Positions 25,394 to 38,737 of a stretch of 64,000 bases of DNA are shown piece after piece (within the stretch, counting starts at the first letter, position 1; every line of letters begins with the position of its first letter). Both the position numbers and the translations under genes were made by a program. This DNA is from Xanthostigma xanthostigma (taxonomy: Eukaryota > Arthropoda > Insecta > Raphidioptera > Raphidiidae). The DNA lies in NCBI GenBank assembly GCA_963575645.1, contig OY754475.1, forward strand, positions 1,550,001-1,614,000, read 5' to 3'. The notes below the pieces were generated by a model. The model made no database searches and was not told the DNA's origin. It worked only from the letters and a program-made list of their open reading frames with translations.

Positions 25394-26169
25394 AATATTG
25401 GGTATGTTACGTTGTTACAGTTAATTTTCCGTTTTAGATTTTACACTTTACATATATTGCGGCACAATTAAACCTTGACATTCTTTTTTCTAAAATATTA
25501 TCTCTTTATTTATAAACGCATTAGCGGAGTTTTCTTCATAAAAAAATGGGTAGAACATGAACATACTTCATGCGCAGACAGTTTATTTGCTACAGTTTTC
25601 CTGTAAACTTTTCCAACAGTTTCATAAAATTTTAGATCCAATACTGCCGGGTACAAATATTTTTTTGGTGAGAAATCATTTTTTAAAGAGTTTTGGCGCT
25701 GAACTTAGTTTTTCTGTATTCATTTTCAACATCTTTGTATATGCTCAATTTTTTTCCAAAAATTTTAAATCTAATAATTTCGGAGATAAAGATGGGAGTG
25801 TCTCTCTCCTCTTTATTTAAAGTATTTTCAAAGTATTAGGTTTCAAACTTTGAAAAAAACTTACGCATATAAAGAGGCTAACAAATATGTCAAAAGTTAT
25901 CAAAAAATAGTTTTCTCCAAGAAATTAAATTTATCCTCTTCTTATCTCCTAAAGAATTGGGTTTAAAATTAAAAAAATATAAAGCCTGATAAAGATCCTT
26001 GAAAAAATGTAGCGAGTAATGTATGGAGCCCTAAGTGTTTATTTATAAATATGTCCTAAAAATCAAGAACAAAAATGCACCAATTATTTTTTTTTAATAT
26101 TAGAACCCTAAAGAAATAGAAATAATATTTTTTAAGATAGAACCCTGAAATATTTTTTATTTGTGAACA

Positions 26170-26400
26170 ATTCATTAACTTTTAAACTATCATCTTACAA
26201 AATAATTCTTTTCTGTGTATTACGCAAGCCTAGCTACGTTTTGTCGGCTGAGGACTTAGCGCTGTTATCTTATCAATTTTTTTAAATACATATTTCACTG
26301 CAACAATGCATGCAGCGTATTAAATATTTTAAACGTTGTTAATGTTTTGTTATATTTTTCTACATACAAAAAAAATACAGTCGAATGAATTTTAAGTTCG
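26170..26400. repeat. Direct repeat flanking the sugar transporter, upstream copy
   Basis: This region resembles 28835-29060, the 3' flank of the transporter. Shared blocks appear in order: TTAACTTTTAA, TGTRTTACGCA, a TTTGTC motif, TTATCTTAT, TAAAGC/TAAACG TTTTAACG-like words, TTTGTTA(C/T)ATTT and a CTACATRCAA block. Similarity is visible by eye but diverged. Confidence 0.5.
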
Positions 26401-26444
26401 TAGCTATTTGTGACAAGATTCAGTTAAATGTGTTTTTTTTCCAG

Positions 26445-26534
26445 ACACGAAACTGTATATAATATTTGGAGACAAATAGCAGACCATAGACCATAATTTA
26501 AAGCAGTGCCTACTATTTTATAAGTGACCAAAAA
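26445..26534 (+). other. Probable 5' UTR part of transporter exon 1
   Basis: A T-rich tract ending CCAG at 26441-26444 is a good splice acceptor. The next 90 bases lead to the ATG at 26535. This suggests a further noncoding exon upstream. Confidence 0.4.
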
Positions 26535-28676
26535 ATGCGTTTAAAATGTTGGGACACGGAAACTTCGACGACAAAAAGTTGGCCGCCGTTGAGAAAGACG
26601 TGGCTCCAATACATAGCAGCACTGACATGTAAGGAATTCATTTTATAATATAAGCACGCTTTATTTAATAGTCGAGGTGTCCTTGTAGATTTATAGCGCT
26701 TCTATGACTCATCTTTTACAAATGTCAGCTCCTAGGGTCTAATCAGAGAAAACTGGTGAAGCGTATCAAATCGGTTTTTAATTTATAATAAATTAACGAA
26801 CTATAATCAGTGCCGGATTAATCATTAGACAGAGTAGGCAACTGCCTAGGGGCCCCGCATCGACTAGGGGCCTGTTTCATTGAACGACAATTTTATTTGA
26901 AAATTTGTATGAAATTTCCTAACTACATCATTATTTTCTTTAGTTGTTTATTGTAATTTAATGCATTTAACAAGACAAAATTTAAAATAACTACGTCTTC
27001 TCTTTCCTGACCCATCAAAAAACCTGGATCATCAATTATCTCTAACCTATTCATTAAGACCATTTCAATAAAGCTAACGAGTCAGGTAAGGCGATGCTGC
27101 TGCATCTAGTCAAAGTAATCATGTTGTTACAATATCACATAAGACATTGAAGTAACAAGATTATCTGGAAGTTACTCACATCCCTTCATCAACTTAAAAA
27201 GACCTGATTGCATTGCCTATGGGCCCGGACAGGGTTAATCCGGCCCTGACTATAATAATGCCAAAACAAACAACGACATCATGCCTATTTTTATTAAACA
27301 AAAAATCTGTTTTTTTTTTAGCTTCTTTAAGCATAATAACCTGCGGATTGCAGTATGGATGGTCGTCACCCTCCATTCCAATATTATTGAGGAACGACAC
27401 TTATATTCCAATCACTGAAGACGAAGGGTCCTGGTTAGCGGTAGCTCCGTTGAGTGTTGAGGTGATAACCATGCTAGTTATTCCAATGGTATCAAATAAA
27501 ATCGGCAGAAAATATTCCATTTTATTAACCGCGCCGGTCTATTTACTATCCTGGGCATTGATAGCTCTATCAAGGTCATTCGGAATGATGATGTTTGGAA
27601 GAATGATTGCCGGCTTTGGAGATAATATGGCTTTCACAGCGACACCAATGTACATGGCTGAAATATCAGATCCTCGAATAAGAGGAGCTTTGGTATTATC
27701 CATACCTGTTGCTTTGTATTTAGGAACATTTTTAATGAACATTATCGGCCCACTCTTTACGATTCCAATGACAGCTTTGATATCGGCGTCGTTATCCGTC
27801 GTGCAACTATTGACGTTCGTTTGGATGCCGGAGTCTCCGCATTTTTATTTGATGAAAGGTGATTTAGAGAAAGCGCGTTCTTCCCTGCAAGCATTGAGAC
27901 GCACAGACGACGTCGATCAAGAACTGAACGATACAGCGAAATCCGTCGCGCGACAACAAGCCGAACCGGGAAAAACTTGGGACTTGTTCAAAGTGAAAAG
28001 CAACAGAAAAGCGATGCTTATTTCACTTGGTTTGAAAACCACTCAACAATTGACTGGTGAAACTACATTTATGCTTTATACTCAGTACATTTTTCAACAA
28101 TCCGGCGGCGATATTTCACCTTACGTGTCGGCAATCATTTATAACGGATTGCAGTTTTTATTTAGCGGCGTTGCGTCTGGATTGGTCGATAGACTCGGGC
28201 GTCGTCCGTTGCTAATTTTTTCGGCCGGTGGATCGGCGATAGCTCTCGCTTTAGAAGCATTTTATTTTTATTTAAAAGAAAAAACTACGGTCGATATATC
28301 GGGCATGTCCTGGTTACCTGTGTTTGCAATGCTTTTGTTTATTTTTGTTTTTAGCATGGGTTACTCGACAATACCGTATCTCTTGTCGAGTGAGTTGTTT
28401 CCAACCGGGGTTAAAGCGACCGCGCTGGCATTTTTAGATTTTTATTTTGCCGTCTTAGCAGCTATCGTTACCAAACTGTTTCAATACTCGGCCAGTAATT
28501 ACGGCCTTTATTTACCGTTTCTCGTGTTTGCTGTGTCCACTGTCTTTACAGTGTTTTTCGTGATTTTTTACGTGCCGGAAACGAAAGGGCTAGAACTGGA
28601 AGACATATTGCTTCAACTAAAAGAAAGCAAAACTGTACAAAAAAGTCGAGGTGAAAAATATAACACGCAACTATGA
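26535..28676 (+). CDS. Facilitated sugar (trehalose-type) transporter, Tret1-like
   Basis: Two coding exons, 26535-26628 and 27322-28676, give 482 residues. Exon 1 supplies the N-terminus ending in WLQYIAALT. The join reads ALTSSLSIITCGLQYGWSSP, the usual start of TM1 in insect Tret1-like proteins. The family is the major facilitator superfamily sugar porters with 12 membrane segments. Motifs seen are GRK after TM2, GRMIAGFGDN in TM4, MAEISDPRIRG, PESPHFYL, QQLTGETTFMLY in TM7, DRLGRRPLL and PETKG near the end. PESPH replaces the usual PESPR. A long ORF opening at 27213 reads through the intron, but its first 36 codons include hAT MITE sequence and are not the true start. Substrate could be trehalose, glucose or another sugar; the sequence does not decide. 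Confidence 0.9.
26808..27248. mobile_element. hAT MITE in the transporter intron
   Basis: It starts CAGTGCCGGATTAATC and ends GGTTAATCCGGCCCTG. The 8-bp sequence ACTATAAT occurs immediately on both sides (26800-26807 and 27249-27256). CAG...CTG inverted ends with an 8-bp duplication are diagnostic of hAT. At 441 bp it has no transposase. Confidence 0.92.
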
Positions 28677-28834
28677 CTTTAGTTTAATTGATATAAATTA
28701 AATTTTTGGGTTTGTGAATAGTTGAGCTCGTAGAGACGCCTATTACAATCCCGTAAACCCTAAAGTAGGAAAAAGAGCTTCGTTTCTAAACTAGCGCTTT
28801 TGGTGTAACGATAAATATTGAATTTTGTCAAATT

Positions 28835-29060
28835 GTTAACTTTTAACATCTTAAAAGTGATTACTTTCTATGTGTTACGCAGGAAGGCTAAGAATTTGTC
28901 ATCTGAAGACTCTCTTATCTTATTATTTTGGACATTTTAGTGTAAGAATAATATGTATTTTAGAATTTTCTAAAGCTTTTTAACGCTTTGTTACATTTCT
29001 GTACTAAAATCTACATGCAAATAAAAAATATTTAAAAACGAATGAGTCTAGTTTTCAATG
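28835..29060. repeat. Direct repeat flanking the sugar transporter, downstream copy
   Basis: This is the counterpart of 26170-26400 and lies in the probable 3' UTR of the transporter. See the upstream copy for the shared blocks. Confidence 0.5.
29020..29025 (+). terminator. Candidate polyadenylation signal for the transporter
   Basis: AATAAA lies 344 bases after the stop codon and is the first canonical hexamer I see downstream. Motif only. Confidence 0.35.
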
Positions 29061-32000
29061 ATTTCGGTTTTGGATATCGTGCAAATAAAATATCAAATTT
29101 TTATTCGACCTTCTTTCCATCAATTCTGTGTTGTTCCGGTAACGATTTCTCGACATTTTGTGTAGCAGCGACATCAAACGCAATTTTTCAAAAGTTATTA
29201 GCATCGGTAATGCAGCGCTCCTGATTCTAATTTTACGGATATCGCGTCATTATGGGTTCGTTTCGAGGGAACAATCCGCAAATTATATAGTGTCCTTTAC
29301 TACGAAATCCCAGGTGCAATCCTAATTATCATTTACACGTCGATAATAACTCACCTGAGAAATTCGGCTACGAGATGATCGTCCCCTGTGTTACAAGTTA
29401 TTAACCGATTATATTTTTACAGTAGTGCGTTTTTATCTGTTTACAACCTGACAAAACTCATTGTCAGAAAAACTGATTTGACAACGATCTTAAATTGTAA
29501 TAATATAATCGTTTTAATCGATGAATTATTTTTGTTTTAAAATTCTACAATGTTTTTCCTATCATTTTCTGCCACCCGGCATGAAAATATTAAGATATTA
29601 TTTTCTTTATTAAACATTATACGTTATCTATTAACATAAAAATCACTGCAGGTGGATGGACGGGAAGCGATGCCTCTATCCTATTACAAATAAAAAATGT
29701 CTTAATATTTTTGTGACACATTTTATTGGAACTGCTTTTTTATTATACACTGATTTTTTAGCAGATGAATTTATAGGTATATATCACATCCATTCTGACA
29801 TTATACATATTTAATTATCTTTAGTTAGTATTAGTATACAGGCTGATTTTTAAATAAACGTACTCAACATTACTTTATTTTGTTATAAAACTTTTCAAAA
29901 ACTATTTATTCTAGTTGGCGTACTAAAATCGATATTTTTAATACTGATCCCCGTAAATGCGAAAAATTATACTGTTCTCTGAAACGCCTTGAAATTTATT
30001 CGAAAATACTAATTTTTGAATTTTAGTTCAAAAAAAAGAACAGTTTATTCAACGACTCCAATACAAAAAAAAAAATATCCTCCATATAAATTTTTTTCGT
30101 ACCAGCGCCTCCACCATTTAAACCCGCTCTGCCACCATATATTTTAATATTTTCTCCGCTGGTTTTTGATTCATATCATTACTGTTGTATTATTTCTAAA
30201 AAATAAATTTATTCTACTGTACCTATTTCCTTATCAGCTCGTTATTAAAAAATCAGCCTTTTTGATAGTCGCGTAGGGTGAATCAAAAAAACTAATTGCA
30301 TTACCCCACATTTATAAAGGTTTTCTATTTGAACAACGGAGCCGTATGTTCATGAGAACATTTTTTAGAGTAGATTCCATAACAAAATTTCGTTCAGAAA
30401 AGTCGCAGAGCGTTTTGTGGCGATTTATTTCTAAACATGCCTCAACGCTGTTTTTAAGAATGTCCCTAGGTTTCCTAAGATATCGACGCCGTAATATAGC
30501 GGACGCAACATTACGGTAAATGACGTAACAAAAATCGTGTGCGTATAATTAAATTGAAGTGGTTTTCTCGGTACAGTTGGCACCGCCGTAACCAAAAAAA
30601 ACTGCATATCTACTTACTTCTATTGTTTTTTGTTGCGCCAATCACAGTCGTGTTACGTTCACCACATTACGGTACCGCTGTTTTAATAAAACCGATGCTT
30701 TAAAATTGTCCGAAAAGGGTGACGTAGTTAGTTTTTATATACCGGGTTTATTTTAATCGAATCGAACTATTTTTCTTACAAAGAAACATAAACATAATCT
30801 ATTCAACTATTAAAAAATATAAACATTTTTATGTCAATGTTTTCGAATCACGGTTTTCATATGAAGTGTCCGCCATATTTAGAACTGAAATTTGTTGTTT
30901 TCAATGTCAGTGGTGGGGATAAAAACAAAAAGATTTCAACTCTAAAATTGGACGACGAACCGGAATTGTTTTTTCTTCAATAAATTCAATTCGATTGGAT
31001 ATGTCATAAAAAAAATCAATTACATATTCAAACTGTTTTTGAACGTAGTATATCTCTATATACATTTATACAGTAGTTTACATGATTTTACAACATTTAT
31101 TTAATAGTACATATTTTCAGCTTTTTGTATAAAAATCTAGTGACGCTACAATTACGATTAATTCACGATTATTGCCGTTTGTACAATAAATCGTCAAAAC
31201 TTATTTCATTGTCATCGAAAAAATTTTTAATAAGAAATAATAAGATGGAATTTATTTTTTTTTTTATTGCTCAATAAAATTTTCGGACTTTATTGGTCTT
31301 TATTTACATAAAAAAGTATTTTTTACGCAGGTTCATTTTTTAAAGAATGAAGTTAATAATCGTATGGTTTATTAATCGTAATCGTTGAATCCCTATTTAC
31401 AACTAATATTTTTGTATTATAGAACTAATACAAGCTAGTAGAATAATTCATACAGATTCAACGAACAAAGTAACCACACCCTGTACAATCTGTCCCAATT
31501 ATTAGATATTTTTAGATCTCCCTGTAGATATTGTAGGATAGTCAATTAAAAAAAAATTCCTCGAAACTTTTTTCTAAAAATAAAGATAGTTTTGAAATCA
31601 GCTCACTAATAAATCGTTATCTTATTTTATAAGGTTTTCGTTATTTCTAAAAATTTCAACCGAAAACCAATCAATTGATTTTTATTGACTACTAAAAAAA
31701 TGTGCGCGCCAATAAAATCGTTGAAAATAATATACAACGCGATCCGCAAAAATTATACATAAAAGCATTTGTTTTTAATTTTACGAACGTCGTCTTTTAT
31801 TTTAATTTAAATTAAACTTTTCAGACAATTAGTTGGTAACATTGCTCACTTCGACAAAAAAAATCGCATCATTAAAGTTTCAAAATTAATACCAAAAGCA
31901 AAACTTTAAAATACATCTAGTTGGATCTAAAACCGGATTATTAAATTTTTTTTAGTTTTAAATTTGTTTCGATTTTCCGAGAACAACTTTTATTTTACGT

Positions 32001-33130
32001 ATCAGATTATGTTGTAAAAGTGTTCATGAAATGGACGCGCAAACAGAACAAGATGGAAGAAGTGACTCAGATGGTGGAGGCGATGGGACATATGGTGGGA
32101 GCGCAGGTTTTAAATTTCGCTACACACGAGACTGGCTTTGTCGCTGAGGCGCTAGATTTTGTGATTGTTTGCATGTGTTGGCTTCACACGATGCTTGTTT
32201 TGAAGCTGGATTTGCAGACGGTATTCGTGCGGAATCAGCAGAAAATCAAGCACTAAAAATAGCCCCGGCTTTAATTTTGACCCGGCGTAGCGGAGATTGC
32301 AGTGACGTCTTTTCCAGCTTTGCAGCCAGCATCAAATACAGCGACAATACGAGACTTGAGGCGGATTTAAGAGACTGATGGAAGCACTAGTAATTGCATA
32401 CATATATAAATTGATGACGTGCGCGGTGGAAGCAACGGGACTGATGGTGGGAGTAAACTACCTTTCAGATTTTTTGGGTAAATATTTTTCCTTAATAAAA
32501 AGGTATTTTTCTACTTAAGATGTGTTCATCTTGACCTTAATTTTCTATTGCATCACTTCTAGATTCGTATCAGATTGGTATGAAAGTAACAAATGGATTT
32601 TCGGATATATAGTTGGCGAGGCTTGCAAAGCATTCTTTGAGCGCAAATATTTGGTAAAACAAGAGACGGGGAAATTCCCGTCGCGCGGTGACGGGCGACG
32701 GCGCGCCCCACCGTTTTGGAAGCATCTGAGTAGAGCAGTTATTCTAACGACATTTAGAATGACGTCATAATTATCAGCCTCGTTCCTGCAACCCTGTTAC
32801 TATATCGTTTAAAGACATTATTAAATTACTGATATAGTAGGTAGTAAAGTGGAGGGTAAGATAAAATGAGAAATTTAAAAGCACGTTCGGAAAACGGGAT
32901 ACTTAAACATCCACTTATACGCTAGTTATTGCAATTTTATGTAACCATATTTTAATATCTTAATTGCAGCTAATCAGTGACTTGGCACTGAAAACGGTTA
33001 TTTTCACGTTTACTCTATTTTTGTTCCGACATTTCTCCAAATGGCGACATTAAAATTTTAGTACAAATTATTATAATTATTATTAGAGACAACTGATATT
33101 CAAAAGGGGTTATGGAATATTATGTCTGCA
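29061..33130. other. AT-rich intergenic stretch, no definite gene
   Basis: Short ORFs at 32020-32256, 32169-32378 and 32522-32770 are more GC-rich than their surroundings but match no family I know. A GC-rich patch at about 32668-32725 (TCGCGCGGTGACGGGCGACG) is notable but unexplained. Confidence 0.4.
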
Positions 33131-33137
33131 TATAATA

Positions 33138-33560
33138 CAGATTAAATTTCTGTATAGCGACCCTAAAGGGACTGTGCACTTTGTGGCGTTATTGAGAGTT
33201 GTCGTTAAGCGGAGAGAAGAAATAATCCATTAATATCTTTTTATTGTATGCAAGTTTGTGGGCAATTAAGAATACTAAGAATATGATAACTTCTCGATAA
33301 GCAGCTGAGCTAAACATATGAAAGATAATCCCAACAAACAAACGAATCTTCGGTACGCATGATGCCGACAACAAACCAACAAAATAACAAAACAAGTACT
33401 GTTTATTGCTTAATGATGACGTATTGTTGTCGTTATTTAGAATAAGTGTGTCGTTATTTAGAGTGTATCATTGTATGAGCAATAAGGTAAAACCAACTAG
33501 AGTTAAGTAATTTCGACGTTTTAAGGAGTTTTGTCGTTTTATCGAGTGACGTTAAATGGA
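33138..33560. mobile_element. Pogo/Tigger-like MITE (family T1, copy 1, right end lost)
   Basis: CAGATTAAATTTCTGTATAG begins the element after TA. The body is shared with 44811-45400, for example GGGACTGTGCACTTTGTGGC and GTCGTTATTTAGAGTGTATC. The right end stops at GTGACGTTAAATGGA, lacking the final AATTTTACTG seen in copy 2. Confidence 0.6.
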
Positions 33561-36180
33561 GCACGAACACAATTTTGAAATCATACTAACATTATAAATA
33601 TATAAAAATAGCTCTCGGAGTATATTGAATAGTTACAAACACGCCTTTATTATGAGAATGATCGATCTGGTTGTTTAGGGTTTTTCAGTTCCGACAGTGA
33701 TACTGTTGGAACGTCTTACATATAGCATTGCAACTGTAACAATGACTGTTACATACAACAACAATAGCAAACACTCTGCTATTGAATTAATAATAATATT
33801 ATTTAACCTTACGTGAAATGCTTGTCGCGATTTAAATTTATTTTATTTTATTAAAATTATTTTTTCCTGTGCTTCGCTGTTTTTCAATATTCATTGTGAA
33901 TAATTTTGCAAATATCATTTTATCAATGATTTTCTTCAAGTTTGTTTGTAAGTCGAAATATGGAAATAATTCAGATTTTTGTTGTCAGAGTTGTTACTTA
34001 ATTCGAAGTGCCTGTATTACAATAGTCATAATTAAATAACATTATAAAACACTTTAGAATAAATCATTGGTTAGTTATTAACATTTATAATATTTTTATA
34101 TATATCTTTTATATAATTTTATATATATACTTATATTTGGTATTTATTGCATTCGTTAATCAAAAGCGTAAACACTTCAATAATATTAGGTTAAAAACTC
34201 AAAGTCCGTTATGCTGTGATAACAATTTTCATTTCAAAATATGACTTTTTGGTACGAAGTTCAAACTTTACCGCATCTCGAATTTTGAAGTTTGTTTGAA
34301 ATTTAAATTTTAATCAATTCTCAAAAAAAAAACGAACTCTCCAAACAATGCATTATTATCTTTCGCGTGTATATAATTTTTTTCGTTGTAAAGTCTCTGA
34401 GTTGCGGTCTAAAAGTAGGGAGTTTATTTTAGCATAACTTACAATGAATTTTAACCTCATAGGGCAATAAATGACGGAGCGATTTCTGCATACTCGTCGC
34501 AGCGAAAGCTTTATTCCGAAAAATGTCGCACGACGGTCTCGGTGTATGATTGTGCTCCGCGGCGAATCAGCAGAAAACGCCCGTCTATTTATTACCTTTA
34601 TGGTCTCACAGAACTTTAAAATTAATTAGAGAAAGGAAAACGTCCACCTAAAATATAAAAAAAAATGTATACATAGTTTACAATTAATATAAACATTTAT
34701 TTTCTCGATTGTTTCTTTGTTGAGTATTTTAATATTACAACCCTAATAATAATTAGGCATAGATATTCACAGCGAACAATAAACAAAAATACATCTATTT
34801 ATAGACAAATTTCAGCATTGCAATTTGTTTTCTGGCTTCCCATTCTCTAATTAAATGGAAAACTGATTGTTACCTAATATAAACAATAGAAAACAATACA
34901 TTTCTAGGCTAAAAAGTACATTGTTTCAAATATGTAACATGATTGCTTGTTTTTTGTGCTTTTCCCATTCGTATAATTAAATGGGTCTTATTTGTTTTGC
35001 AGAGAAAAATTTATTAAAAGTTTTAGAAGTAACTTTTGTACAGATCCGGCCGGATATTTTAAGATTGCATCGTATTAAAAAAATATATTTCGATGCGAAA
35101 CATTTTATTCTTCGTTTGTTTTGTCGCCATCATTAAAAACAAAAGTCGTCTACACTATGACCTGATTTTGTTTTGTCTCATTTTGGTCATTCATGAAATC
35201 CCAGTTGGATCTGTCAGACAAATATCACTTCCATATTATCAAATACCGCATTTATTTGAGTGTTTTTAGATTATATTTTGAAAAATATTGCGTAAAATTC
35301 CAGCAAGAAAGAGACGATGAACAAACTACACTATTGTTATAAAGATTTATATATTTTTCATTTCATTTAAAAATAGATAAAATGATTTAATGAAGTCATT
35401 TTTCCTGTCTTTTGATGTAGTGCTGAAAAAATTCTAAAATCATGTCTTTATCAAATTCTAAACTTATTATTGGTTTATATGTTGTTAGGGTTTTGATGCT
35501 AAGAATCTTGTTGAATTTGTAATTTAAATTTCAAAAATATGTCCCTTCTGAGTCCAAAGAACTTGACCAGTTTAGAATAGGTAATTCTCCCACAAGCGTC
35601 AGAATAAAAAAAATTCTACCCATGATTGAGTTTAAATACATTTAATATTTTCTCAAAGCAGCCGAAGATACTTATTTACATATCCAGTGACCTGTGTCTC
35701 AAAAAAACTAAGTAAAAAATTACCTAACAATAAATGCTTATTATTTTTCAATGTCGTAAAATTCAATAAATACGGTATTTGCTATTGTAGGGCTAGTTCT
35801 CAACAACTTTTTACTGCCACTTGTTTTTTTTTTTTTTATTTTAAGGAAATACATACCATATTGTTCTTTTGTTTTCAAATAAATAACTCAAAATTCATCA
35901 TCAAATGTTAAAATATACATAGGTATGCCTTTTATATTTTTTTAATACAAGCAGCTAGTATTCAACGCATGCTCTATGTTTGAGTTCACCGTTTCAGTAG
36001 AGAGCCAGAAAATTTATTATTTATAAAAAAATTCTAGATTCTGCGCTTGCAACAATAATATGTGAATAACTATAGATTCTATACAATTTTACGCTCCCAA
36101 CTAAAAAACATTTAAAATTTATATTCTTTCGAGCTTCATTTAAAAAAAAAACAGTTGTGTGGTTTTAAGAAACCACGACG
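33561..36180. other. AT-rich intergenic stretch, no gene seen
   Basis: No recognisable ORF, RNA gene or element ends were found. Confidence 0.45.
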
Positions 36181-36181
36181 C

Positions 36182-36509
36182 AAGTGAAACTTTTATTGGA
36201 TTGTAGGCGTTGGATTGTAGACACTTATCCATCACGATTAATTATAAACAACAATATTGACATGAATACACGAATAAAAACATGTAAACACTGTACAGCA
36301 CTTGCCCGCATAACAGACTGACTATGTGTTATACATACTACACGGTCAGCTGATGCTAACCATGCGGGCGCCGCCATATTGGCCTTGGCTGCTCTACCGA
36401 GCGCCTACTCCGAGCGCCTTTCACTTTACCCCTACTCGGCGGACGCCTGTCATGCGACATGCAACAGACGGCCAGAAAAATTCGGGGCGATAGAATAAAA
36501 GTTTCACTT
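36182..36509. mobile_element. GC-rich MITE with AAGTGAAACTTTTATT ends
   Basis: AAGTGAAACTTTTATT at 36182-36197 is repeated in inverted form at 36494-36509. The interior is much richer in G and C than its surroundings (ATGCGGGCGCCGCCATATTG) and codes for nothing recognisable. A small hairpin, TGTGGTTTTAAGAAACCAC, lies just outside the left end. The superfamily is not clear. Confidence 0.55.
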
Positions 36510-37455
36510 TAAAAAAACGGTATGTATTTCCTTGAACATTAAATTTTAAAACTACGTTTCTATGCCAGAGCTACTCAAATGGCAGTCCGCGAATCAGTTT
36601 TGCGAAAACGTTTCGTAGCCCCCCAGAAAGCTTTTTTTAAAACACACTATATTGAAATATGTCACTCACGTTTCGAGTGCTATTTTTACGCGACGAATAA
36701 ATATTTGTATCCCGAACTAAAGCTAAAAATTACCTCCTATATTTTTTAAATAATTATATAATGAATGGTGGCCATATTCTCAAGTGAGAACTGGTGAAAA
36801 TATCAATTTATTAAAAAAATATGGCGGGGCAAAGATGATTAAAAAGAATACTGAAAAGTAGGAGCATTTATTTCAATATTATGTGTTATTTTTTAACGTT
36901 ACCTAAAAATATTATTATTAAAATTTTTGTTCCAATCTTTGGTCCACAAGTTTTTAAAGTTGAAAAAGTTGAGTAGCTCTGTTCAAAGCACACTCTTCAC
37001 TTCTACAAAATGGCGTATAAAAATGTAAAATTAATTAGATCATTATAAAACTATTATTCAATGCGCTACACAATAGTAGTTTAATACTTGTTTGTTGTAA
37101 GCCGTAATTGTTTGCACAATCTTGAAGCGCTTTTATTCTGTTGGAGTTTTAAAAACTGCTCATGCAGGATGTTCACTATAAAAATTTAAATAGGCCGATG
37201 ATATAACATGAAAATTGGTTTGAATTTTAAACATTGAATTAAATTTGTGTTTTATTTTTCACTTTGAAAATAATAAAAAAAAATGTTTTTTTTGGAAGAG
37301 ATACACTGATAATGGAAGACATTTAAAAATGGCCACAAAAAATGTTTGGAACGTACCAAAAGGGAAAATGTCGTCGTTAGCACACAAAAAATAATTTAGT
37401 CATTTTTTATTCTCTCGGGGAGCCAAAGGTCGGTGTTAACAAAGGCCAGTTTAAA

Positions 37456-37458
<3 letters not shown>

Positions 37459-37500
<42 letters not shown>
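37459..37500. repeat. (AT)n microsatellite
   Basis: About 21 uninterrupted AT units. Confidence 0.95.
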
Positions 37501-37503
<3 letters not shown>

Positions 37504-38737
37504 CAAAATTAATATGAACACCCTGCATAATTAAACTTGAAAAATAACTATAAATAGATAATTTGTTTAATAAATTAGTTCATAATACTTGGCAAAGGAT
37601 CATATATATTATTTATAACTCTTTTATCTTTTGGTAGATAAAATATATATTATGCTGAAATATCTGGTTAATATTTATTTTGATCGAAGAACAGATATAA
37701 GTTTTATTTTGTTTTCGGTGGTTTTTGTTTCAAAGCTACCATTTTTTTAAACACTTGAAAGTATTAAACCTATCTTAACATTTCATTGTCATTTTATAAA
37801 ACGGCACTTTTCTCAACGAAATTAAATAAATCAGCACAATATTTCTCAATAAACCAAGCAGAGAAAGACGTATCTAAAAAACTCTCGGTGGGCATAATAT
37901 TTCGATGATGAGCAAAAAATTGAACGTATACATTTTTACGGAGAGTAAAGAAAAAGAGACGTGTTATCTCTTTTTTTTAATATATCTGAATTTAAACTGC
38001 ATGGAAAATTGTACAAAAATATATGAACTTTTTTTTTCAAACAATATAATAAGCCTGGTGCAATCACTAAAATTTAAAGTGCAAAATATGCCGGATACCA
38101 AACTCCAGCTCTATTTGGCAGTAAACTTGTTTCTCAAACAGTTATATCTCTATATTTACGAATCAGCAGTCTTAAACCTGCAGTGGACGTTCATCAAAAA
38201 ACTCTCAAAAAAATTCTGAGAAACTACACTATTTTAAGTTCAACGATGAATAAATTACTTTCACAATTGAGTGCGTCCATTGTAGGGTTAAAAAAATATT
38301 TCGAAGACTCGATATCCTATTCTAAAAATAATATTGATCTATTAGCATCGAAAAATAGTATAAAATTCCAAATATCTCTATTATTTAAATAAACTTATTG
38401 TTTTTAAAAACCTTTCCATTTTCACGTTCCATTTTTCCACTGATTCACTTTTAAAATATCTTCTTTTTTATATCATTGTTTTTAGTCACTCCTAATTCAC
38501 ATTTATTGCGTTTTATTTTTGGACACGCCGAATTTTATTTTGGTTCGTTTAATTTCAAATAGTATTCATTTTTAAACTAAAAAGTTTTCTTATATACTAA
38601 ATATCCGAACGAATTTATTTCAATTCAAACACAGAATCATCTTTGGTACAGATTAGTTCGTCGGCGCTGTCACGCCTTCATTAAAAACTAGTGGTCACCC
38701 TTGTAACGCTGCAACACGGGGACCGTTCGTCTTCATT
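37501..38737 (+). other. Intergenic; two overlapping uncharacterised ORFs
   Basis: ORFs of 104 codons (37905-38219) and 69 codons (38183-38392) overlap in different frames and contain no motif I recognise. Lysine- and leucine-rich composition follows the AT bias. They could be a decayed transposon ORF, but nothing proves it. Confidence 0.25.

Noticed and set aside
25557..25820. 87-codon ORF upstream of the transporter as a relic of a second transporter copy
   Set aside because: The translation shows no sugar-porter motif.
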